Shown piece after piece: positions 5,900 through 11,643 of a stretch of DNA of 11,643 nt. The notes under the pieces are model-generated. The model saw nothing but the letters and a program-made list of their open reading frames with translations. It was not told the DNA's origin and ran no database searches. The position numbers and the translations under genes were made by a program. Each line of letters starts with the position of its first letter. The stretch's first letter is position 1. This DNA is from Candidatus Paceibacter sp. (lineage in GTDB: Bacteria > Patescibacteriota > Patescibacteriia > SG8-24 > DYFX01): assembly GCA_020724945.1 (NCBI GenBank), contig DYFX01000038.1, positions 1 through 11,643 of the forward strand, read 5' to 3'.

Positions 5900-5928
5900 T
5901 TGACTGAAATCAGGCCATCCCTTATAAC
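5900..5928 (+). promoter_or_regulatory. Promoter of rpsT
   Basis: -35 TTGACT (5900-5905) and -10 TATAAC (5923-5928) are separated by 17 bases, each one mismatch from consensus. Transcription would start near 5935, leaving a leader of about 25 bases that has no Shine-Dalgarno sequence. Confidence 0.75.
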
Positions 5929-5959
5929 TAGAGCCATCAACTAACGCCCCAACGCCCGT

Positions 5960-6238
5960 ATGCCGATCAAGTCCGCCGCGTTCAAGGCGCTTCGCCAAGC
6001 CAAAAAGCACGCCGAGCGCAACAAGCTCGCCAAGCTGAAGCTGGCCGACGCCCGCCGCGCCGTCCGCAAGGCCCTCGACAAGGCCGAGGTCAAGAAGGCC
6101 GAAGAGGCCGTGAAGAACGCCATCAAGATGCTCGACAAGGCTTACAGCCGCGGCATCATGAAGCTCAACACCGTCTCGCGCCGCAAGTCCCGCCTCATGG
6201 CCGGCCTCGCCAAGCTCAAGGCTTCCGCCAAGAAGTAA
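5960..6238 (+). CDS. rpsT: Small ribosomal subunit protein S20 (bS20)
   Basis: The product has 92 residues, close to the usual ~87 for S20. It is highly basic with the family's helical pattern: MPIKSAAFKALRQAKKHAER at the start, a central KAEEAVKNAIKMLDKAYSRG, and the conserved ending LNTVSRRKSRLMAGLAKL followed by KASAKK. S20 binds 16S rRNA early in 30S assembly. The gene stands alone, with a good promoter upstream and a strong terminator seven bases after the stop. No Shine-Dalgarno precedes the ATG. The next gene, holA, converges on it. Confidence 0.96.
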   Translation: MPIKSAAFKALRQAKKHAERNKLAKLKLADARRAVRKALDKAEVKKAEEAVKNAIKMLDKAYSRGIMKLNTVSRRKSRLMAGLAKLKASAKK

Positions 6239-6244
6239 GAAAAT

Positions 6245-6272
6245 CCCCGGTTTTTCCGGGGTTTTTCTTTTA
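6245..6272 (+). terminator. Terminator shared by rpsT and holA
   Basis: A perfect 6-bp stem CCCCGG/CCGGGG with loop TTTTT (6245-6261) is followed by TTTTTCTTTT on the plus strand. The other side reads ATTTTCTT on the minus strand, so the hairpin can also serve holA, which ends at 6290. Confidence 0.85.
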
Positions 6273-6289
6273 CCGTGCCTGTCATCGGT

Positions 6290-7258
6290 TCAAGAGACGA
6301 GCTCCGCCAGGAAGAGGTCGAGGGCGGCGCGCGGCTTCGGCCAGCCGCCGCGCTTGAGCTGTTCGTCGGCGTCGATGAGCTTCACATAGAGCCGTTCCAG
6401 CTCGTGCGGCTTGAAATAGCGGCTTTGGGATACCAGTTTGGCGGCGGCGAACGGGTGGACGCCGATCTCGCGGGCCAACCGCTCTTTGGTGGCCTGTCCG
6501 AGCACCGAGAGATCAGCCGCGACCAGGAGCCCGCGGACATGGCCCTGCAGACGGGAGAGGAGCGCGACCTCGGATTCGCCCTGTTCGAGAAGGGCGTCAA
6601 GCAGTTTCACGGCCTGATCGGCGCGCCGCGTCCCGACGGCATCCAAGAGGTCGAAGACGCTCTGTTCCGCCTGCAGGTGCGCGAGGCTCCGGACCTGCTC
6701 CGCCGTGATGCGCCCCGTGCCGGCGGCGTGCGCCGTGGCGGAGAGCGCATCGAGCTCGCCGGCGATCTTCCAGGTGTCCGTACCGGCGAGCGGAAGGTAG
6801 GCCGCAAGTCCGTCCTTCTGGAACTCCGCGCCGCGCTCCTTGGCTTCCGCCAGGATCCAGGCCTGAAGCTCCTTGGGGCCGAGCGGCTTGAACTCCGGGT
6901 AGAACTTCCCGCCCTTGATCTTCTCGTAGGCCGGAGCGTCCTCGAGCTCTCCGGCGCCGACGCGCTCGCGGACGACGAGGATCGTGTCCTCCGGCACGGC
7001 GTCCATGAGCTCCGCCAGGGCCTCGGCTTCCTTCTTCGAGGCGCTCCCGATGGCGTCCGTAAGCACCAATAGCCGTTTCTTGGCCAGGAACGGCGCGGCG
7101 GAGACGGCCGCACGCATCTCGTCGACCGTCGCCGTCTCGCCGTCGAGCTGCTGGAGGTTCAAGCCCGAGGGATCGAGATCGCGCAAAAACTTGGCCCGAA
7201 TCTCGTCGAGCTTCTTCTTCGATCGATACGCGTCTTCGCCGTACAAAAACAAGATCAT
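6290..7258 (-). CDS. holA: DNA polymerase III subunit delta
   Basis: The product has 322 residues, close to the family's usual ~340. The N-terminus MILFLYGEDAYRSKKKLDEI is the typical opening of the delta subunit's AAA+-like domain. Later stretches such as SVFDLLDAVGTRRADQAVKL and LLSRLQGHVRGLLVAADLS, and the C-terminal YVKLIDADEQLKRGGWPKPR segment, match the clamp-loader collar region. Delta opens the sliding clamp as part of the clamp loader. I start it at 7258 because the upstream extension to 7345 overlaps the preceding gene and is not delta-like. It begins 20 bases after the DUF155 gene stops, so the two are probably co-transcribed. No Shine-Dalgarno is visible. Confidence 0.93.
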   Translation of the reverse strand: MILFLYGEDAYRSKKKLDEIRAKFLRDLDPSGLNLQQLDGETATVDEMRAAVSAAPFLAKKRLLVLTDAIGSASKKEAEALAELMDAVPEDTILVVRERVGAGELEDAPAYEKIKGGKFYPEFKPLGPKELQAWILAEAKERGAEFQKDGLAAYLPLAGTDTWKIAGELDALSATAHAAGTGRITAEQVRSLAHLQAEQSVFDLLDAVGTRRADQAVKLLDALLEQGESEVALLSRLQGHVRGLLVAADLSVLGQATKERLAREIGVHPFAAAKLVSQSRYFKPHELERLYVKLIDADEQLKRGGWPKPRAALDLFLAELVS

Positions 7259-7278
7259 GGGAAGCGGCCGGAAGGGGA

Positions 7279-8070
7279 TCAGTGCCGGAGCATCTCGTAG
7301 AGTACCAGCACGAGGTCGATGACGAAAAGGTAGATGATGGCCCACTCGAGCATGTGCCCTTTGCGGCTCTGCAGGACATTGAGCGCCACTTCAGAGGTGT
7401 CCTTGATGAAGTTCAGCCGGAACTCGAGCGTCTTGAACCGATCCTCGAGCTCGAACATCTTACGCATCGCCACGAAAGTGGTCTCCACATCTTTGTCTTC
7501 CCATGTCACATCCGGCTTGTCGAGAAGCGACAGTTGGGTGATGACATACTGGACGATGCCGCTGCCGGCGCCGATGGCCCGCAGGACATCCCGGTCGCGC
7601 AGGCGGAAGCGGCCCTCCTTCTCGAGGTCGGTGGTGACATTCCCGAGACGCTTCACGATGCCGTCGACGCGCTCCTCGACATAGTCGATGGCCACGGATT
7701 GCGCGAGCACCTCGGCGATGACATAGAGATGGTCGGCGTCGAGCGCGTTCAGGATGACGCTGTCGAACTCGACGGAGGTCTTCGCCGTCGGATCGACGAC
7801 CACGGCGTACTCCTCGATCTTGCGCGCCTCGACAGGCTCCTCGCCGTACTTGGCGATCTGCTTCAGGATCTTCGAAGCGTGCTTCTGATCGAAATCGAAG
7901 AGCACGACGACACCGTAGGAGAACACGAACATCATCTGCTCCTGCGGGCGCCCGAAGACGAGCGCGTTGCGGCGCTTGGTCATCAGGGCCAGCTCGTTCC
8001 GCTTCTCGATCAGCACGAGAGGCAGGGATTTGGCCAGATAATGGGCTGAAATCGGCCGTTTCGCCTTCAT
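7279..8070 (-). CDS. RMD1/DUF155 family membrane protein
   Basis: The product has 263 residues. FVFSYGVVVLFDF (48-60), LAQSVAIDYVEERVD (122-136), and the C-terminal LEDRFKTLEFRLNFIKDTSE (208-227) followed by LQSRKGHMLEW and a membrane helix (about 241-260) are the hallmarks of the DUF155 (RMD1/RMND1/Sif2) family. Mitochondrial members are inner-membrane proteins linked to translation and meiosis; the bacterial role is unknown. The tail-anchored topology would leave most of the protein in the cytoplasm. It is the first gene of a pair with holA. The start at 8070 follows only a weak GGAAG, and a TATACT lies 9-14 bases upstream, so the mRNA may begin at or very near the start codon. Confidence 0.88.
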   Translation of the reverse strand: MKAKRPISAHYLAKSLPLVLIEKRNELALMTKRRNALVFGRPQEQMMFVFSYGVVVLFDFDQKHASKILKQIAKYGEEPVEARKIEEYAVVVDPTAKTSVEFDSVILNALDADHLYVIAEVLAQSVAIDYVEERVDGIVKRLGNVTTDLEKEGRFRLRDRDVLRAIGAGSGIVQYVITQLSLLDKPDVTWEDKDVETTFVAMRKMFELEDRFKTLEFRLNFIKDTSEVALNVLQSRKGHMLEWAIIYLFVIDLVLVLYEMLRH

Positions 8071-8078
8071 ATGCTTCC

Positions 8079-8084
8079 AGTATA
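8079..8084 (-). promoter_or_regulatory. Possible -10 element of the DUF155-holA unit
   Basis: TATACT on the minus strand lies 8 bases before the ATG at 8070. There is no recognisable -35 at 16-18 bases upstream, since that space is taken by the terminator of the polA unit. If functional, the transcript would be leaderless or nearly so. Confidence 0.35.
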
Positions 8085-8090
8085 CCCCGG

Positions 8091-8121
8091 AAACGAAAAG
8101 GCCGCCTCGCGGGGAGGCGGC
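8091..8121 (-). terminator. Terminator of the polA operon
   Basis: On the minus strand an 8-bp perfect stem GCCGCCTC/GAGGCGGC with loop CCCGC (8101-8121) is followed by CTTTTCGTTT. The stem overlaps the last base of the stop codon of the 67-residue gene. Confidence 0.85.
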
Positions 8122-8324
8122 TAGCGCTTGGACTTCCTGACGCCGCGCCGGAAGGCGCGATAGACGAGGAATCCGGCGCCGCCGAGCGCGATGAACGGCC
8201 CGACGACGGGGATCATCGTGAAGGCGGCGACGGAGCCGACGGCGACGCCGGAGGTCACCGCGGTGTTGCCGAGCTCGTTCATGACCCCGCTGCCGGGGTC
8301 GCTTCCTTTGCCTCGATCGCTCAT
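8121..8324 (-). CDS. Small Gly/Ala-rich membrane protein, 67 residues
   Basis: No family is recognised. After a polar start (MSDRGKGSDPGSGVMNELGN) there is a hydrophobic Gly/Ala/Val-rich region (about 24-56), perhaps one long or two short membrane segments with a central PVVGP, and a very basic tail (RAFRRGVRKSKR). I start it at 8324, where AAGGAGG sits five bases upstream. The ATG overlaps the stop of the preceding gene as ATGA, so translation is probably coupled. It is the last gene of the polA unit and its stop codon runs into the terminator stem. Confidence 0.8.
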   Translation of the reverse strand: MSDRGKGSDPGSGVMNELGNTAVTSGVAVGSVAAFTMIPVVGPFIALGGAGFLVYRAFRRGVRKSKR

Positions 8325-8533
8325 CGGTCCTCCTTGTCGTCCTTGGGGTTCACGAGAGAGTCCACCATGTCCTTGGCCTTCCGGAAGAGGCTCTTGGCGG
8401 CCTTGGCGGGCCCGGCGGCGGCGGAGCCGACGGCGTCCGACGCCTTCTTGATGGAGCTCGCGCGCCACCATGAGGAGATCTTCCAGAACACCAGGGCGCC
8501 GACGATCATGCCGGCAAGAAACGCGGTCAGCAT
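8321..8533 (-). CDS. Small membrane-anchored protein, 70 residues
   Basis: No family is recognised. An N-terminal membrane helix (about residues 4-23, FLAGMIVGALVFWKISSWW) is followed by an Ala/Lys-rich amphipathic stretch and a highly charged tail (PKDDKEDR). A good AAGGAG lies six bases before the ATG at 8533. The gene starts 21 bases after polA stops and overlaps the next gene by four bases (ATGA). The layout shows it is expressed with polA, but a role in DNA synthesis is not implied. Confidence 0.8.
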   Translation of the reverse strand: MLTAFLAGMIVGALVFWKISSWWRASSIKKASDAVGSAAAGPAKAAKSLFRKAKDMVDSLVNPKDDKEDR

Positions 8534-8554
8534 GAACGGCTCCTTTGAAAAGGC

Positions 8555-11263
8555 CTACGCCTCGATCGGGACGAGACTTCCCCAAGTCTTGCCGATTTTC
8601 GGCTGGGCGTCAATGGGCACCTTCAGTTCCACGGTCGTCTCCATGATGTCCTTGATCCAGGCGGCGGCCTCCTTCGCGAGGCTCTCCTTCACCTCGAAGA
8701 CGAGTTCGTCGTGGACCTGGAGCAGCATCTTCACCTCGGCGTCAGGACCGATGCCGTAGTCCTTCGCGATCTTCGCGTGCAGGCGCACCATCGCGAGCTT
8801 GATGATGTCGGCCTGCGTGCCCTGGATGGGCATGTTGATGGCCATGCGCTCGGCTTCGGCCTTCAGGTAGGGGACGCCGGAGTTGATGTCAGGCAGGAAG
8901 CGGCGGCGGCCGAAGAGCGTCTCGACATAGCCGAGGCTGCGCGCCTGGGCTTTGGCCTGATCCATGTACCCGCGCAGTCCCTTGAAGGCGTCGAGGTAGC
9001 GCTTGATGAAGTCCGACGCCTCGTCGCGCGAGAGCCCGGCGGAGGCGGCGAGCGCGTTCGCGCCCATGCCGTAGAGGATGCCGAAGTTGATGGCCTTGGC
9101 GGCGCGACGCTGCTCGAAAGAGACTTCCGCTTCGCTGATTTCCCAGATCTCGGCGGCGGTCGCGGCGTGGATGTCGGCGCCCTTGCGGAACGCCTCCATC
9201 ATCTTCGGATCTTCGGAGATGGACGCGGCGATGCGCAGTTCGAACTGCGAATAGTCGGCGGCCAGGAGGACATTGCCCTTCTCGGCGATGAACGCCTTGC
9301 GGATCTCCCGTCCGAGTTCGGTGCGGACGGGGATGTTCTGGAGGTTCGGATCCGAGGAGGAAAGGCGCCCCGTGGCGGCGACGGCCTGATTGAAGCGCGT
9401 GTGGAGGCGCTTCGTCCGAGGATGGATCTTCTCCGGGATCGCCGTCACATAGGTGGAGAGCAGTTTCGAATATTCGCGATGCTCGAAGATGTCGGCGATG
9501 ATGGGGTGCGCGCCGCGGAGCTTCTCGAGTTCGTCGGCGCCCGTCGAAAGCTGGCCGGTCGAGGTCTTCTTGATGCCCTTGGTCGGAAGCCCGAGCTTCA
9601 CGAAGAGCACTTCCTGCAGCTGGGCAGGGGAGTTGATGTTGAAATCGCCGCCGGCGGCCTTGAGGATGGACTTCGAGACCTCGTCGATGCGCGCGCGCAT
9701 CTTCTCCGCCATCGCGCCCAGGAATGCCGCGTCGATCTTCACGCCGTACGCCTCCATCGCCGCGAGCACGGGCAGGAGCGGGCGCTCGATCGTCTCGTAG
9801 ACCTTGAGGAAGCCTTCCTCGTCGAGCTTCGCGCGCATCGCCGCGGCCAAGTTCCAGATCTGCACGGCCTCGTCGGCGAGCGACGAGACATCCTCGCCGA
9901 AGAGCGAAGCTTGCGCGTCCTTCGTCTTGCCCGTCGCCTCGAAGACGAGCGCGTCGAGCCCGTGCGCGCGGCTGCCGGGATTGAGGAGGTACGAGGTGAG
10001 CATCGCGTCGTCGAGCGCGCCGCCGAATCCGGCGCCGACGGACATCAGCGCGACGAGGTCGTTCTTGAGGTCGTGGCCGATCTTCACGGCGTCGGCGGCG
10101 AGAAGCTTCAGGATGGGCGCGGCGAGCTTCGCGTCTTTCGACCTCCAGACCGCGGCCGTCGTGCCGTCGTATGCCGCGAGGCCCGACCACTTCGGGTCGA
10201 TGCGATCGTCGCCGAGGTACCCGAACCGAAGCGCGAGACGCTTGGCGTCGCGGAAAAGCAGCGCGAACTCCTTCGCGCCCGCCTCGCCCTCGAACTCCGC
10301 CCGCTCCGAAGCGCGCAAAATCGCCCGGTCGCGCCTTTTCGCTTGCTTCGGGTTTTGGTCGGTCTTCTTCGCATTCGAGGGTTTCGCTCCATACTCCTTC
10401 TCGACCTTCGGCAGCAGCGTACGGAACTCGAGGTCCTGGAAGACCGCGCGGAGCTTGTCGAGATCGGGCTCCTTCAGCTTCGCGTCCTCGAACTTGAACT
10501 TCAGGGGAAGGTCGCGGACGATCGTGACGAGCCGCTTCGAGAGCGGGACATCCTTCTCGCCGTCCTTGAGCGCCTGGAGGGTGCGCGGCTTGATGTCGTT
10601 CGGCGCCTTCTTCACCGCCTCATAGATGCCTTCGATCGTCCCGTACTTCTGAAGGAGTTCGGTCGCGCCCTTCTCGCCGATGCCCTTGAGTCCCGGGAGG
10701 TTGTCGGAGCTGTCGCCGCGCATCGCCTTGTAGTCGATGAGCTGGGAGGGCTTGAGCCCGAAACGCTCCTCCACGGCCGCCTCGTCGTAGATGACGATGT
10801 CCGACATGCCCTTGCGCTGGGTGTAGACCTTCGTGTTGCGATCGACGAGCTGCAGGGTGTCGAGGTCGCCGGTCACGACGATCGTCTCGGCGGACTGCGG
10901 CGAGATCTCCGTGAGCGTGCCGATGACATCGTCGGCCTCGTAACCCGGCATCTCGTAGACGGGGATGCCGTAGCCGGACAGGACCTCCTTCACCATCGGG
11001 ATCTGCGCGTAGAGTTCATCGGGCTGTTCCACGCGGTGCGCCTTATAGGACGCGAATTCCTCGTGACGGAAGGTGCCGCCGGGAAGATCGAAGGTCACCG
11101 CCAGGTGCGTCGGCTTCAGGTCCTTCAGCACCTTCATCAGCATCGTGGTGAAGCCGTAGGCGGCAGAAATGACGCGGCCGTCCTTGGTGGTGAGCGGTGG
11201 CATGGCGTGCCAGGCGCGGTGCAGGATGGCGTTGCCGTCGATGATGACGAAGCGGTTTTTCAT
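8555..11263 (-). CDS. polA: DNA polymerase I
   Basis: The product has 902 residues, the normal length. The 5'-nuclease domain (1-~290) keeps its acidic metal-binding motifs: IIDGN (7-11), TFDLPGGTFRHE (57-68), YEADDVIG (108-115), TGDLDTLQLVD (131-141) and RGDSSDNLPGLKGIG (182-196). The middle domain (~325-500) has GHDLKND (396-402) and DAMLTSYLLNP (419-429), but the first exonuclease motif (D.E) is missing around 341-351, so proofreading is probably lost, as in Taq polymerase. The polymerase domain has motif A DYSQFELR (670-677), motif B RRAAKAINFGILYG (719-732, with Phe727) and motif C HDE (851-853). It fills gaps and removes primers in lagging-strand synthesis and repair. The start at 11263 follows AGGA with about eight bases; the longer frame upstream is not PolA-like. 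Two small membrane-protein genes follow in the same unit. Confidence 0.98.
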   Translation of the reverse strand: MKNRFVIIDGNAILHRAWHAMPPLTTKDGRVISAAYGFTTMLMKVLKDLKPTHLAVTFDLPGGTFRHEEFASYKAHRVEQPDELYAQIPMVKEVLSGYGIPVYEMPGYEADDVIGTLTEISPQSAETIVVTGDLDTLQLVDRNTKVYTQRKGMSDIVIYDEAAVEERFGLKPSQLIDYKAMRGDSSDNLPGLKGIGEKGATELLQKYGTIEGIYEAVKKAPNDIKPRTLQALKDGEKDVPLSKRLVTIVRDLPLKFKFEDAKLKEPDLDKLRAVFQDLEFRTLLPKVEKEYGAKPSNAKKTDQNPKQAKRRDRAILRASERAEFEGEAGAKEFALLFRDAKRLALRFGYLGDDRIDPKWSGLAAYDGTTAAVWRSKDAKLAAPILKLLAADAVKIGHDLKNDLVALMSVGAGFGGALDDAMLTSYLLNPGSRAHGLDALVFEATGKTKDAQASLFGEDVSSLADEAVQIWNLAAAMRAKLDEEGFLKVYETIERPLLPVLAAMEAYGVKIDAAFLGAMAEKMRARIDEVSKSILKAAGGDFNINSPAQLQEVLFVKLGLPTKGIKKTSTGQLSTGADELEKLRGAHPIIADIFEHREYSKLLSTYVTAIPEKIHPRTKRLHTRFNQAVAATGRLSSSDPNLQNIPVRTELGREIRKAFIAEKGNVLLAADYSQFELRIAASISEDPKMMEAFRKGADIHAATAAEIWEISEAEVSFEQRRAAKAINFGILYGMGANALAASAGLSRDEASDFIKRYLDAFKGLRGYMDQAKAQARSLGYVETLFGRRRFLPDINSGVPYLKAEAERMAINMPIQGTQADIIKLAMVRLHAKIAKDYGIGPDAEVKMLLQVHDELVFEVKESLAKEAAAWIKDIMETTVELKVPIDAQPKIGKTWGSLVPIEA

Positions 11264-11313
11264 AGGGTCATCCTGCCAAGAAAATCGCGTTCGAGCAAGA
11301 AAAAACCGCGCTC

Positions 11314-11643
11314 TCATGGAGGCGGCAAGTAGATGGGTCCTTCGGCGCGCGTGCGGCGCGTGGGAGCCCGTTTCCGAGGCGCATGCGTTTCGATCGTCGC
11401 CGTACCGGCGAGGGCGCTCCAGACGGCGCGGCACTCCGGATACGCTTCGGACCGTTTCCGCAGCATCCGTTCGGCGTTGGACGAGGCGTCGACCGACGCG
11501 CACTGGCGCCGGGCCTCCTCCCATCCGTAGCGCAGTCCCGCGACGCAGGTCAGCCCGTAGGCTTCCGTCTCTTCCATCACGAGTTTCCAGCAATCATCGT
11601 CATCGAGGCGCTCGCCTGACGCGATCCTGCGCGCGAGATCCTT
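11314..11643 (-). CDS. C-terminal part of an unrecognised protein; partial at right edge
   Basis: A minus-strand frame is open from the right edge to a TGA at 11314-11316 (109 residues visible). It begins KDLARRIASGERLDDDDCWK and continues with VMEETEAYGLTCVAGLRYGW, an Ala/Arg/Cys-containing helical part, and a basic, Pro-ending tail (THAPRKRAPTRRTR...LPPP). Its composition looks protein-like, and it lies in the same direction as polA, 50 bases upstream. I recognise no family. It could be an upstream operon member. Other frames here are less convincing, but a chance frame in GC-rich DNA cannot be excluded. Confidence 0.55.
   Translation of the reverse strand, partial: KDLARRIASGERLDDDDCWKLVMEETEAYGLTCVAGLRYGWEEARRQCASVDASSNAERMLRKRSEAYPECRAVWSALAGTATIETHAPRKRAPTRRTRAEGPIYLPPP

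Noticed and set aside
8711..11332. Long plus-strand open frame (873 codons) opposite polA
   Set aside because: It is the mirror of polA in high-GC DNA. The minus strand carries every polymerase motif, and the plus frame has no recognisable domain.

Overview
The window reads as a piece of a GC-rich bacterial chromosome, probably from a Patescibacteria (CPR/Parcubacteria-like) genome. The hints are a short RmuC, a large secreted protein with fibronectin-like repeats and CGDxVCxAPED cysteine repeats, and two very small membrane proteins behind polA. That taxonomic call is an inference from protein style; no marker here settles it. Most of the sequence is GC-rich coding DNA. The exception is an AT-richer, gene-free block at about 3980-4500.

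Layout. Positions 1-3578 (minus strand) hold one large cell-surface protein gene. It runs off the left edge and is broken by an apparent one-base frameshift near 1007-1022. Its leader (3579-4032) contains a near-consensus promoter, a possible 22-codon small ORF with a good ribosome binding site, and what looks like a decayed copy of the gene's own signal-peptide segment. Positions 4000-4500 look like a chromosome origin and centromere: an AT-rich stretch, a cluster of DnaA-box-like 9-mers (4065-4156) and four parS-like palindromes related to TGTTTCACGTGAAACA (4234-4498). Next come two minus-strand tRNA genes, Ala(CGC) and Arg(CCT), both with encoded CCA. They are followed by plus-strand rmuC and rpsT, which point away from the putative origin.

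From 6245 rightwards, rpsT converges on a minus-strand series at a shared terminator. The series contains an RMD1/DUF155 membrane protein followed by holA (DNA polymerase III delta), then polA with two tiny membrane-protein genes behind it and their own terminator. The C-terminal end of an unrecognised gene lies at the right edge.

Functionally the window is dominated by chromosome maintenance (origin/centromere, holA, polA, rmuC) and translation (rpsT, two tRNAs), plus one large surface protein. No mobile element, CRISPR array or phage gene was seen. The most interesting region is the oriC/parS block with the unusual leader of the surface-protein gene beside it.
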